A DNA stretch of 64,000 nucleotides from Poa pratensis (Eukaryota > Streptophyta > Magnoliopsida > Poales > Poaceae), in contig CAMZMU010000075.1 of the NCBI GenBank assembly GCA_947311845.1, positions 17,955,366-18,019,365 of the forward strand. Reading direction: 5' to 3'. Positions 21,106-33,835 of this stretch are shown one piece after another. The position numbers were made by a program, and so were the translations under genes. Position 1 is the first letter of the stretch. The number at the start of each line of letters is the position of its first letter. The notes beneath the pieces were generated by a model, which ran no database searches, was not told the DNA's origin, and saw nothing but the letters and a program-made list of their open reading frames with translations.

Positions 21106-21268
21106 TGATAACAAGACTGAAAAATAACAATTCGAAAATAAAAGTAACTAATTTTTTTGTGTTTTTGATAAATAAAGCAAACAAGACTAAATAAAAATAA
21201 ACTAAGCAAGACAATAACAAAGTAAAGAGATTGGAAGCGTGAAACTCCCCTTGCAGAAATCCTCTTGC

Positions 21269-21286
21269 TCCCCGGCAACGGCGCCA
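21269..21286 (-). other. A1 primer-binding site (tRNA-Asp type)
   Basis: The plus strand reads TCCCCGGCAACGGCGCCA, which equals the expected 3' end of plant tRNA-Asp including CCA. On the minus strand this is the binding site, 10 nt inside the right LTR. Confidence 0.8.
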
Positions 21287-21296
21287 GAAAAATGCT

Positions 21297-22869
21297 TGAT
21301 GCGTGGATCACACGTTCGTTGGGAGACCCCAAGAGGAAGGTATGAAGCAGTGTAGCAGCAGTTTCCCTCAGTATGAAACCAAGGTTTAATCGAACCAGTA
21401 GGAGCAAGAAATCACTTCTGAAGGTTGTCAGTGGCGCGTGACGTGGAACCTGCACACAACACAATCAAACTACTTTGCCCCAACGAAACAGTGAGGTTGT
21501 CAATCTCACCGGCTTGCTGAAAACAAAGGATTAAACGTATGGTGTGGAAAACAGTAGTAAATTGCAGAGAATGAAAAGGAACAATGTTTGCAGTTGGTTG
21601 TATTATCAGTGTAAAAGAATGGACCGGGGTCCACAGTTCACTAGTGGTGTCTCTCCATAAAAGATAACTAACATGCTGGGTGAACAAATTACAGCTGGGC
21701 AATTGACAAAATATTGAGCGCATGACAATGCATATATATGACATGATGATTACTATGATATTCATGTGGGCATTACGACAAAATACATAGACCGTTATCC
21801 AACAGCGTCTATGACTAATAATCCACCGCCAGGTTGTCATACCGAGTTCCCCGTTGGTATTAAGTTGCAAGCAACGGATAATTGCATTAAGTAATGTGCG
21901 TAATGTAAACAAATGCATTAGACCTAACGGCGCACCCTTAAGCTAAGCATCGGTTATTTTATCCCTAGTGGCAACAGCACATCCACAATCTTAGAAGTTA
22001 TTGTCACTCTCCCAGATTACCGGAGGCATGAACCCACTATCTAGCATAAATACTCACTCTTGGAGTTACAAGCATCTACTTGGCCAAAGCATCTACTAGT
22101 AACGGAAAGCATGCAAGATCATAAATAACATATAAGATAGATTGATAATCAACTTGACATAGTATTCAATATTCATCGGATCCCAGCAAACACAACATGT
22201 AGCATTACAATAAGATGATCTTGATCATGATAGGCAGCTCACAAGATCTAAACATGATAGCATAAAGTGGAGAGACAACCATCTAGCTACTGCCATGGAC
22301 CCGTAGTCCAAGGATGAACTACTCACGCATCACTCCGGAGGCAGGCATGGTGATGTAGAGCCCTCCGGTGATGATTCCCCTCTCCGGCAGGGTGCCGGGA
22401 AGAGCTTCTGAACCCTCCCGAGCTAGGGTTGACGGCGGCGGCGTCTCTGGAACTTTTCGTGGATAATGGCTCGGGTATTTAGGGTTTTCGCGTCGGAAGA
22501 ATAAATAGGCGAAAGGGCGGCGGCTGCGGAGCCACGAGGCCCCACACCACCCCACGCGCGGCAGGGGGGCGCGCGGCCCCATGGTGTGGGTGCCACGTGG
22601 CCCTCCTCCGTCTCTCCTCTGGACTCCGTCTTCGTGTTGGAAAAATAGGAGGTTCTGTCCAAGTTTCGTCCAATTCCGAGAATATTTCCAGACTAGCTTT
22701 TCTGGAATACAAAAACAGCAGAAAACAGGAACTGGCACTGTGGCATCTTGTTAATAGGTTAGTCCCAGAAAATGCATAAAAATGCTATGAAGTGTATATA
22801 AAACATGTAACAATTGGTATAATATCAACATGGAACATCAGAAATTATAGATACGTTTGAGACGTATCA
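21297..22869 (-). repeat. A1 right LTR (5' LTR in element sense)
   Basis: 1573 bp. Starts TGATGCGTGGATC on the plus strand, whereas its partner starts TGATTGCGTGG. Diagnostic bases match the A3 right LTR. Confidence 0.85.
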
Positions 22870-23595
22870 CCAACATAGGTGGTATATTTTCTGCATATGT
22901 AACAGAGAACTTCGCCACAGAAAAATAGTCATCGACAAAATTTTCAATTTCAGCACCTTCACCTCTAAGACTTAAGATGAAGAATAGAGCATGGTGACAT
23001 GGCAGGCCAGTAACATGCCACTTCCTGCATGCACAAGTCCTGTTTGCAATGTTTACAGGATACCTCCTCTCATTTTCATGCTTGACTGTTGCATAAACCT
23101 CAGCTAGGGTATTAGAACTCCTAATCATCCTCATTTTTATTCCTCCCATTGCTATGGTCCTTTGATTCAGTAACAAAACAACCTTTGGCAGTATTGTGTG
23201 TCCTATAAATTTCCTTGCACAAATTCTTTGCCTAAATTCTATCTTCACCGTTATGGCCTGTCTATTGCATCTAACAAGAGAACAATTGCTAATGATCTAA
23301 GGTCCCTAATCTTGGACTTAAAACTCTCTGCTAAATTGTTACAAACAAAATCAACCTTGCTTAACTCACCAAAGTTGCTTCTAGCCCATAGTCGGGTGTT
23401 ATGTTTTCGAAGGTACTGTTTCACCTTTGGCTCTGTATTATACATGTTCTTCAAAAAAAATGAATTTCTGCTTGGGGTGTATGTGTACGGCGCTGACCAC
23501 AAGTTATCTTAAAAAAAATTCCTTTGAATTTTTCAAAAAGTTATTCGAGAGGTGCCTCATGCATTCTCTATGCTCGACCCCAGGAAAGACAACAT
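22870..23595 (-). pseudogene. MULE transposase, middle piece with SWIM zinc finger
   Basis: Reads FPGVEHRECMRHLSNNF at the right end, then SFKSKIRDLRSLAIV, CARKFIGHTILPKVV and the SWIM finger CACRKWHVTGLPCHH, matching the order in plant Mutator transposases. The frame shifts at least twice (near 23515 and 23260). The left edge continues into 15670-16121 and the right edge into 63748-64000 when A1 and B are removed. Confidence 0.8.
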
Positions 23596-25068
23596 TGATG
23601 ACCACAAGTATAGGGGATCGTGTGTAGCCTTTTCGATATGTAAGAGTGTCGAACCCAACGAGGAGCTAAAGGTAGGATAAGTATTCTCTCAAGTTCTATC
23701 AACCACTTATACAACTCTACGCACACTAAACGTTTTCTCTAACTAGGAAATAAAACTAGAGTAACAATACGGGTATGAGAGATAACTTTGCGAGATAATA
23801 AATAACAGGAAAGTAAAGTTAGTTGCTGCAACAATAAAGTACACTAAAGAACACTAAACTAACAGAACCATGAGTGTGGAAAAGTGGTGGAAAGTGCGAT
23901 GGATTTGTACAAGATTAACTAGTGAAGATACTTGGTTCATTGTCTTCGATGCAGTTTTTCATGTGGGAGAGGCTAAATATATATGCACTCAACTACTTGT
24001 GATTACACATACTATATGATTGGATTGTTAGCAAACATCCGTAACTACTAACAATGCATTAAGGTTTCCCCAACCATAGCCTTAAGTTAATGGTCCTCTT
24101 ACTCCCATACGTGCAACGTTCCGGTTCGCGTCCTCAGGTTTCTGTCGCTCCGGCAGGACTACCCCCTTCCTTTACACATACTACAAACCCTATGATGTTG
24201 ATCCATGCGCGCATAAATATAATGGACACCAAAGGACTGCACCATATCAACATACAACTCTAATGAACCAAGGACATTCAACCATTCAATCTAAGAACAA
24301 AGAAACTACACAAACATGACATAGATCATAGGATAATACTTTATAGCATCAAACACCATGTTTTGGGAGGATGAAACACTGTATACAAGGAGGAATTGGC
24401 GATGGAGATGGCGGTGAAGACGTTGAAGGGGACAGCGAGGAGCGCAGGGCGGCGCCGGCGCCGGCGGTGGCGCGGGGAACTCTCCCGCGCCGCCGGCATC
24501 AAGGGGAAGCACCGCCCCTTAGCCCCCTTCCTTCATGGCTTCTTGGGAGCCCTCCCCATGGAGATGGGATCCATGGGGAGGCAAAAACGTGGCTTTGGTG
24601 GCTGCAATTCGTGGGTATGAGGTGTTGGCCACGACCTAGGTTTTCTCCCTTTATATATTCTCGCGGAATCCCGTCATCCATCTAGGGTTGAAGTAGATCG
24701 GGGACATCTCGGCTGTCCGGACTCGGAATTGGACGAATTTTATGTCTAGACGTTCGGCGGAAAATGCCCCGCAACTTTCGCGACTAGACTTTTTCCGTTT
24801 GACGTCGTCTTCCGCCCGTAACGTGACCATCTCCGAAAAACGTTTCCAGACAGATTTCTGAAAAGTCCCAATTTGACTCCAAGAAGGTTTCCTCTTGTAT
24901 TTTTGATAATTCGTACACATCAAAGAGTAAAACAAGAACATTGTGCAGTTTTGCAACTATTAATAGGTTTAGTCCAAATAAATCATAAACTTAATATAAA
25001 AACAAGTGTCAAAAGCATAATAGTAGCATAAAACCATCAAAAATTATAGATACGTTTGAGACGTATCA
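23596..25068 (-). repeat. B left LTR
   Basis: 1473 bp. On the minus strand it starts TGATACGTCTCAAACG, like A, and ends CTATACTTGTGGTCATCA, like C. Its second half from about 24663 matches the detached right-LTR piece at 63344-63747. Confidence 0.85.
24649..24658 (-). promoter_or_regulatory. Probable TATA box of the B LTR promoter
   Basis: The minus strand reads ATATATAAAGGG, a strong TATA match inside the LTR. The corresponding site is also present in the right LTR near 36835. Confidence 0.5.
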
Positions 25069-28000
25069 GCATCCCAAGCTTAGTCCCTACTCGTCCTCGA
25101 GTAGGTAAAACGATAACAAAATAATTTTTGATGCTGAATGTTATGATCAGGTTTTTAAAAATTGCATGACAAATGATGTATAGATAATAGAACTTAGCAA
25201 TCATGTTACCTAATGAAAAGATATCAACGAACTAAGAATTCATAGTATGAAATTTATAAACATCAACAAGATTGTAATGACCATAATAAAACATGGTAGA
25301 GTGGTATCTCGCTTGCTCTTTATTGTGAAGCAAAACATAAATGCTAGAGCACCTCTGAAGTTTTAAGTGAAGACTTGATATAAAGATATCACAGATAAAA
25401 GCATCAAAGTTATACCGAGCTAACAGTATTCTGGGACAAGCACATTACACTAAGAATGATCGTTATGCTCTCGAAGAAGTGCTCAAAGAAAGGATGGTGA
25501 CTCAACATTAAAATAAAAGATTGGCCCTTCGCAGAGGGAAGCAGGGATTAACATGTGCTAGAGCTTTTTATTTTTTTTTAAACAGAAGTAACATTGTTTT
25601 GAGAGGTGGTTGTTCCTGTCAACGAATAGCAATAGTTCTTGTTATCTTCCATACTAAAACAAGTTTTGAGAGCGGTTCCGAGATATTAAAATTAGGCATT
25701 TATAGCATGCACTTTTATATAGTATGACACTCCTCCCAACCTTTGCTCACACAAACCATGGCTAACCGAATCCTCGGGTGCCTGCCAACAATCTCATACC
25801 ATGGAGGAGTGTCTATTTATTTTACTTTTACTTTTTAGATGTTATAATGGTCTAACCAGCTTTTTGCAAAATTAGTGACGAGCAGATGAAGCATGCAAGT
25901 CGGAAACTTAATTTAGCATGGAAGATAACAAACCCAACTACTACGTCCTCATGAGCTGAAAACAGTGTCACAAATGAGAAGTATTTTGAAGGTTTTAAAG
26001 GTAGCACATGAAAATTTACTTAGAATGGTTTGAAATACCATGCATAGGAATTTATGGTGGACTCTTTGGAATAACTTGGTTTTAAGGATTTTGGATGCAC
26101 GAGCAGCATTCCCGCTCAGTACAGGTGAAGGCTAGCAATAGACTGGGAAGCGACAACCAAGAGAGCAATAACTACCATAATCATACCTGCGACAGAATAA
26201 AATTACAGAGGCATAAAGTGATACTAGAACTCTGAGGCAAAATAAATCATCAAGGCTTTAATTGACTTTTATTTTCAGTCATAAACATGTGTGAGCATGT
26301 GCCAAGTCAATTCAAGTAAATCATTCAGAGGAGGATATCACAATGTCATATCATCTTATGAACAGGACAATGCATGTTAACATCAAAATAGCATAATATA
26401 CACTATTAGCTAGTTGAGACTAACCATAAGAAAACATAAACTACTAAACAATATCATTCACACACCATTTTTTTAAGTTTCAATAAACTTCGAACCACCT
26501 CTCCAAACAGGAGATAAATAAAAGATATGACGATCAACTTATTAATGTAATTGGTGTTTGATGCTAAGACAAGTAAATAATAAGATACAACCGCTCCAAG
26601 TTTATTCAAATTTCTATGTTGCTCGAAAAACAAAGTTTAAGGGTTTCCAAACCGAGAGGTTGTTGATGAAGAGGGATGCGGAGACATCCCAAGCTTATGA
26701 CTTTGGCCATTCTTCAATATTTCTCTGTTTGGTGTTCCTTCATTCTATGTGAAAAAACTTCAACACAAAAAACTTTCCCATTCTTTTCTGCGGTTAGACA
26801 TTAGTGCAATAGATAATATTTCCAAAGTGCTGCTATTAAACCAAATCAAATTTGTTTTTGAGTTACAGAAAGGTTGCTTAAGTGGACAATTTCTAAATAA
26901 AAGGTAAGACCCAAAAAGAATCAAATGAAAACGCAAAGAGGCCACTTTTGCAACAAAAGTCAGAATCTGTCCAGAAAAACAGCAGCTGGAAAACGTAATT
27001 TTTAGGTGCACTTAAACATGTCAGAAAATTTTGCCAATTTTTGTGTGTGCAGAGGATTCGGTGATACGTAACCTGTCCAAATTTCGTGACTTTAGAGTTT
27101 CCAGTAAAATATGAAAAATCGCACAGTGAACAGTAGATGCTGAAAACAGAAAAGTCATTTTTAAATATATATCAACTAAAACCAAATGGGAAAACTTGAC
27201 ACTTTATTATTTTATTTTTAAACTTAATACCAGAGGAAGAACAAGACCTAAACTATCTAGCAACAGTAAGGAAAACTCGAAATAAAAACCAAAGGTATAA
27301 ACCAAATAGAATACAAACAAAGAACCAAATTAAGAAGCAAAAAGAAAAGAAAATATTTTTGTTGTTTCGAATTTATAAGTGAAAGTAAAGAGGCAATAAA
27401 AATAAAAATAAAGAGCCTAATAAAACTAAAGAAGGTAAAACCAAGACATATAAAAGCAATTATAATACCAGTTAAGACAATACATATCATGTGGATGGGT
27501 AATATAGAGTATGAAGGAGACAACCTCATGTTAGTTGATGAATAGGGAGATGACTCGGGCATCCCAAGCTTAGATGATTGTATCTTCTTGAATATGTTCT
27601 TGGGATGCACCTACACATCCCGAGCTTGAGCTCTTGCGTCTTCTTGTTCATCTCATATCACCATATTGATTAGATCTTATATGCTACATCCACATAAAAC
27701 TTCACAAAACTCATTAGTAGGGTTAGTATTCATTAAATAAAATCCACTCATGTTCAAGTGTTGACAAATTTCATAATATTTATTAAACATTAGCCACTGT
27801 ATATACCGAGGTTCTTATCATTTCCATTGTCCATCGAAAAACTAAGTAAACTAAGAGCACTAAGTACAATATTGAATAAACAGAATAGAATCTGGCAAAA
27901 CTGAACAGTCCGAAAAGATGACTCAACGAGATAGTTACATAGCTCAAATCAAAAAACTAAAAACTAATGAAAGACATATCATAATCTCAGGTTTATGCAC

Positions 28001-28292
28001 AAAAAATTTCAGATCAAAATACTATCCTGAGATTTATCACGATTTTATTTACAAAGAAGCACAAAAATCTGTCTAAACTGAACAGTTGGTGAAGATCGAT
28101 TTTTTAGAGATAGCTACGTAACTCAAATCACAAACAGTTAGTCTAATGAAAGAAAGATAACAAGCCGGGCTGTGCGCTCAAGAAATTTCAGATCCATATG
28201 ACGTTCTGGTGATTTAAAACATTTTATACGGTGAAGCACAAAAAATCTGTTTCTGGACAGCAAAGCAAAACTTTCACTTTCATATAACTAGA
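25069..28292 (-). other. B interior, 3' part; no coding sequence recognised
   Basis: AT-rich. The minus-strand polypurine motif AAGCTTGGGATGC lies next to the LTR at 25069-25082. Similar motifs recur at 26685-26697, 27560-27573 and about 27614-27630. Segments resemble the 3' untranslated region of A and C, including the diverged antisense block near 25985-26135. Open frames are short and AT-driven. Confidence 0.6.
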
Positions 28293-29867
28293 TGATTGCG
28301 TGGATCACACGTTCGTTGGGAGACCCCAAGAGGAAGGTATGATGCAGTGTAGCAGCAGTTTTCCCTCAGTATGAAACCAAGGTTTAATCGAACCAGTAGG
28401 AGCAAGAAATCACTTCTGAAGGTTGTCAGTGGCGCGCTGACGTGGAACCTGCACACAACACAATCAAACTACTTTGCCCCAACGAAACAGTGAGGTTGTC
28501 AATCTCACCGGCTTGCTGAAAACAAAGGATTAAACGTATGTGGAAAACAGTAGTAAATTGCAGAGAATGAAAAGGAACATGTTTGCAGTTGGTTGTATTA
28601 TCAGTGTAAAAGAATGGACCGGGGTCCACAGTTCACTAGTGGTGTCTCTCCATAAAAGATAACTAACATGCTGGGTGAACAAATTACAGCTGGGCAATTG
28701 ACAAAATATTGAGCGCATGACAATGCATATATATGACATGATGATTACTATGATATTCATGTGGGCATTACGACAAAATACATAGACCGTTATCCAACAG
28801 CGTCTATGACTAATAATCCACCGCCAGGTTGTCATACCGAGTTCCCCGTTGGTATTAAGTTGCAAGCAACGGATAATTGCATTAAGTAATGTGCGTAATG
28901 TAAACAAATGCATTAGACCTAACGGCGCACCCTTAAGCTAAGCATCGGTTATTTTATCCCTAGTGGCAACAGCACATCCACAATCTTAGAAGTTATTGTC
29001 ACTCTCCCAGATTACCGGAGGCATGAACCCACTATCTAGCATAAATACTCACTCTTGGAGTTACAAGCATCTACTTGGCCAAAGCATCTACTAGTAACGG
29101 AAAGCATGCAAGATCATAAATAACATATAAGATAGATTGATAATCAACTTGACATAGTATTCAATATTCATCGGATCCCAGCAAACACAACATGTAGCAT
29201 TACAATAAGATGATCTTGATCATGATAGGCAGCTCACAAGATCTAAACATGATAGCATAAAGTGGAGAGACAACCATCTAGCTACTGCCATGGACCCGTA
29301 GTCCAAGGATGAACTACTCACGCATCACTCCGGAGGCAGGCATGGTGATGTAGAGCCCTCCGGTGATGATTCCCCTCTCCGGCAGGGTGCCGGGAAGAGC
29401 TTCTGAACCCTCCCGAGCTAGGGTTGACGGCGGCGGCGTCTCTGGAACTTTTCGTGGATAATGGCTCGGGTATTTAGGGTTTTCGCGTCGGGAGAATAAA
29501 TAGGCGAAAGGGCGGCGGCTGCGGAGCCACGAGGGCCCCACACCACCCCACGGCGCGGCAGGGGGGCCGCGCGGCCCCATGGTGTGGGTGCCACGTGGCC
29601 CTCCTCCGTCTCTCCTCTGGACTCCGTCTTCGTGTTGGAAAAATAGGAGGTTCTGTCCAAGTTTCGTCCAATTCCGAGAATATTTCCAGACTAGCTTTTC
29701 TGGAATACAAAAACAGCAGAAAACAGGAACTGGCACTGTGGCATCTTGTTAATAGGTTAGTCCCAGAAAATGCATAAAAATGCTATGAAGTGTATATAAA
29801 ACATGTAACAATTGGTATAATATCAACATGGAACATCAGAAATTATAGATACGTTTGAGACGTATCA
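28293..29867 (-). repeat. A2 left LTR
   Basis: 1575 bp; begins TGATTGCGTGG on the plus strand, as does its partner LTR. It has a few small deletions relative to the partner. Confidence 0.85.
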
Positions 29868-30841
29868 AGCATCCCCAAGCTTAGTTCTACTCGTCCTCGA
29901 GTAGGTAAAACGATAAAAACAAAATAATTTCTGAGGTGACATGCTACAATCATAATCTTGATCAAATATTGTAAAGCACATGTTATGAATGAAGTGATCC
30001 AGGTCAATGGTCTATAGTTTGCTAGCAAGTAGATAATGAGCAAACAACTGAATCATATAAGCAAAAACTTTTCATGAATAGTACTTTCGAGACAAGCATC
30101 AAAGAGTTTTGCATAAGAGTTAACTCATAAAGCAATAGATTCTAAGTAAAAGGTATTTAACCAACACAAAGGAAGATTTAAGTTTCAGCAATTGCTTTCA
30201 ACTTTCAACATATATATCTCATGGATATTTGTCAACACAAAGCATATAATAAGTGCAATATACGAGCATATAAAAATTGTTGCACCAAAGTTGACACTAG
30301 TGTTTGCTTCTAAGATAGAAAGAAGTAGGAAAACTGACTCAACATAAAAGTAAAAGAAAGGCCCTTCGCAGAGGGAAGCAGGGATTAAATCATGTGCTAG
30401 AGCTTTTTAAGTTTTTGAAATCATATAGAGAGTAAAAATAAGTTTTGAGAGGTGTTTGTTAATTGTCAACGAATCAGAAAATGGAAAGTACAATATGACC
30501 CCTGCCAACCAGACTTTTAAGAGCGGCTCCCATGAAGGACGTTATTTCTACCAGCAAGGCAGATCATCCTCTTTCTCTTTTGTTTACACATGCAGATATT
30601 TCACTGTTTGTCATTGCTTGACTGATAAATCAGGGCAAAAATGTGAAGAGAATTAAGCGGTTAAAGTTGTAATTAATTGGGACTGGGCACCCCATTTGCC
30701 AGCTCTTTTTGCAAAATTAATGGATAAGCGGATGTATATGCCGCTAGTCCGGTGGTAAAGTCTGTTTGACAGTTGACATAAAGACATCCACCCCGTCCTC
30801 ATGAGCTTGGTAAACATTGACACAAAATAGGAGTAATAATT

Positions 30842-31072
30842 TTGAATAGTTTAAAGGTAGCACATGAAAAATTTACTTGGAATGGCAAGGAAATACCACA
30901 TATAGGTAGTTATGGTGGACACAGATGGCATGGATTTTGGCTCAAGGTTTTGGATGCACGAGAAGCATTCCCTCTCAGTACAGAGTTTAGGCTAGCAAGG
31001 TTATTTGAAGCAAACACAGGATATCAACCGACACAGCAAGGCTTATATGAAAACATATTGCAAGCATTATAA
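30842..31072 (+). other. Conserved block with antisense open frame (A2 copy)
   Basis: Same 76-codon, ATG-less antisense frame as in A1 and A3, with one Asp-to-Gly change. Confidence 0.45.
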
Positions 31073-32440
31073 GACTCTACACTGTCTTCCTTGTTAACCA
31101 AACCCTTTTACTAGAAAATATCTAGACCTTAGAGATACCAATCATGCAAACCAAATTTCAACGAGCTTTACGGTAGTTCTTCATTAATAGGTTTTAACTA
31201 CATGATACAAAAGCTTAAACATGAACTACTTGATAACTCAAAACAATTGACAAGTATCAAATTATCCAATACAATGATCTACAAGAATATGTAAGCTTTT
31301 TCCATTATACCATCTACCACATGCAACATTTTCTGTTCCAACCAAACACCAATCAATTTATTTCAACATAAACTCTCCAAACAATTATAAGTGAAGCAAG
31401 AGAGTACTTTCTTTAAAAGAACTAACAGCTCTGAATAAGAGATGCATGCAAAACAGGAGCTAAAAGCATAGCAATAGCTAGATAAGAATACTCAACAAGT
31501 ATAAGTGAAGAATAGGAGTATTCATATGAAAAAGCGGAGCGTGTCTCTCTCCCAATCAAGAATGCTGGGGTCCAATCAAGTTGACCATAAGAAAAATAAA
31601 ATACTGAAAATAAAAGCACACAGACGCTCCAAGTAAAGCACATATGATGTGAAAGAATTAAAATATAGTTTCACTAGAGATGACCTGATAAGTTGCTGAT
31701 GAAGAAGGGGATGCCTTGGGCATCCCCAAGCTTAGACGCTTGAGTCTTCTTGAAATATGCTGGGGTGATCCATGGGAGCATCCCCAAGCTTAAGCTCTTC
31801 ACTCTTCTTGATCACATTATATCATCCTTCTCTCTTGACCCTTGAAAACTTCCGCCACACCAAACTCAAAGTAATTCTCATTAGAGGGTTAGTGCACAAT
31901 CAAAAACTCACATGTTCTATAAGGACACAAACATGACCGTTACTTTTAACATTAGCTACTGCCACTGATGTTATGTGAAGCTCTTCACCCTAAAAAAGAA
32001 TTCCACTCAACACTAGTAAAAGAGAGAATGCGAAAAATAAAAGACAGAATCTGTCTAAACAGAACAGTCCGCAAAGACGAATTTTTTCGAGGCACTTACG
32101 TTGCTCAGATCGAAAAACTTTAAACTAACGAAAGATGCGTACATATCTGAGGATCACGCACAAAAATTTGCAGATTTAAATAATTTTTCTGTGATTTTAC
32201 AGAATTAAAACGGTGAACAGCAGAAATCTGTTCCTGCGCAGAAATCCAAATCTAGCATCATCTTCCTATTAGAGGCAATACTTGGCACAACAATGCGATA
32301 AAATAAAGATACAAAGGAATTGTTACAGAAGTAAACAACTCCTTGACTCAAAAAAAGAAAAATTGCAGAAATAAAATAATGGGTTGTCTCCCATAAGCGC
32401 TTTTCTTTAACGCCTTTCAGCTAGGCGCAGAAAGTAAGAA

Positions 32441-33499
32441 TCAAGTGTTTCCAAGTGATGAAGCATCAACAGAATAATTTGCTCTAACAATAGAATCAAA
32501 AGGTAACTTCATCTTCTTTCTAGGGAAGTGTTCCATACCTTTCTTGAGTGGGAATTGATATTTAATATTCCCCTCTCTCATATCAATAATAGCACCAACA
32601 GTTCTAAGAAAAGGTCTTCCCAAAACAATAGGACAAGAAGCATTGCATTCAATATCCAAAACAACAAAATCAACGGGGACAAGGTTATTGTTAACCATTA
32701 TAAAAACATCATCAACTCTCCCCAAAGGTTTCTTTATAGTATTATCAGCAAGGTGAACATCCAAATAACAGTGTTCCAAAGGTGCTAAATCAAGCATATC
32801 ATAGAGTTTCTTAGGCATAACAGAAATACTAGCACCAAGATCACATAAAGCATTGCAATCAAAATCATTCACCTTCATTTTAATGATGGGCTCCCAACCA
32901 TCTTCTAACTTCCTAGGGATAGAAGCTTCATGTTTTAATTTCTCTTCCCTAACTTGCATGAGAGCATTAGTAATATGTTTAGTAAAAGCCATGTTTATAG
33001 CACTAGCATTAGGACTTCTAGCTAGCTTTTGCAAGAACTTAATTACTTCAGAAATATTGCAACCATCAAAATCAAAGTCATTATTATCAAAAGTAATAGG
33101 ACCATTGTCTCCCACATCTCGAAAAATTTCAGCACTTTTATCAGGAACAATCCAATCAAAATTCTTTTCTAGTGCCTCATGCATTCCTACAAACTTAAAA
33201 GGTATTGGTATCTTAACTTCCCCCTCATAATTAGTTTCTTTGGTGTACTTAAGCCTCTCTTTTTCCAGTTTCTCAAGTGTATTGACAACATCAATATAAT
33301 AGCCAAGCATCTTATATCGAATAAAAACTTTTCTAGCTTCTCTAGCAACATCACCAAATTCTTTAAGCAAGGTTTCTAGAACAAAATCTTTCTTTTCACC
33401 ATCTACATCCTTATACTTTTGCATCTCACAAAGTTCAACAAAATTATTAAGGTGAGCAGCAGCATAATTAGTACTAACACCAGAGAATTGCTCTTTCAT
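32441..33499 (-). CDS. Athila-type gag C-terminus plus aspartic protease (A2)
   Basis: 352 codons open from an ATG. The first ~30 residues match the start region of Athila gag (HLNNFVELCEMQKYKDVDG). The sequence then jumps to a linker domain (LEKLEKERLKYTKET), a helical segment (CNISEVIKFLQKLARSPNAS) and the protease, with active site CDLGASISVMPKKL, then VHLADNTIKKPLGRV and CPIVLGRPFLRTVGAIID. The middle of gag, including any zinc knuckle, is missing. The protein stops soon after the protease in sequence shared with A1 and A3, so all pol domains are deleted. A short gag N-terminus (MSTPENTKLCDFTS, from 33633) is in another frame just upstream. The protease motif looks intact, but expression is unproven. 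Confidence 0.65.
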   Translation of the reverse strand: MKEQFSGVSTNYAAAHLNNFVELCEMQKYKDVDGEKKDFVLETLLKEFGDVAREARKVFIRYKMLGYYIDVVNTLEKLEKERLKYTKETNYEGEVKIPIPFKFVGMHEALEKNFDWIVPDKSAEIFRDVGDNGPITFDNNDFDFDGCNISEVIKFLQKLARSPNASAINMAFTKHITNALMQVREEKLKHEASIPRKLEDGWEPIIKMKVNDFDCNALCDLGASISVMPKKLYDMLDLAPLEHCYLDVHLADNTIKKPLGRVDDVFIMVNNNLVPVDFVVLDIECNASCPIVLGRPFLRTVGAIIDMREGNIKYQFPLKKGMEHFPRKKMKLPFDSIVRANYSVDASSLGNT

Positions 33500-33806
33500 A
33501 ACAATTTTAAAAGTGCAGGTTTAATTTCATAGAATTCTGCGTTAGAAGCAGGTGGAGCAATAGGTGTACTAATGAAATCATTGTTGTTCGTGCTAGTGAA
33601 ATCACACAACTTAGTGTTCTCAGGGGTGCTCATTTTAGCAAAATTAAAACAAAACAGAAAGATAACAACTTGAAAATGAAAGTAACTAATTTTTTTGTGT
33701 TTTTGATAAATAAAGCAAACAAGACTAAATAAAAATAAACTAAGCAAGACAATAACAAAGTAAAGAGATTGGAAGCGTGAAACTGCCCTTGCAGAAATCC
33801 TCTTGC

Positions 33807-33824
33807 TCCCCGGCAACGGCGCCA
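33807..33824 (-). other. A2 primer-binding site (tRNA-Asp type)
   Basis: TCCCCGGCAACGGCGCCA on the plus strand, identical to the A1 and A3 sites, 11 nt inside the right LTR. Confidence 0.8.
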
Positions 33825-33835
33825 GAAAATACGCT

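Larger units (their letters stand above)
16122..22869 (-). mobile_element. A1: Athila-like LTR retrotransposon, non-autonomous
   Basis: Flanked by a perfect 5-bp duplication CCAAC (16117-16121 and 22870-22874) inside MULE coding sequence. The LTRs are 16122-17698 and 21297-22869. On the minus strand they begin TGATACGTCTCAAACG and end CGCAATCA or CGCATCA. A tRNA-Asp-type primer site and a polypurine tract fix the orientation. The interior (17699-21296) keeps only gag/protease-like remnants; reverse transcriptase and integrase are absent. The LTR start resembles Triticeae Sabrina/WHAM-type Athila elements, but I cannot confirm the family name. Confidence 0.85.

Noticed and set aside
21269..21286. 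Possible tRNA-Asp gene end
   Set aside because: Only the 18-nt 3' end complement with CCA is present next to an LTR, which is a retroelement primer site. No cloverleaf surrounds it.
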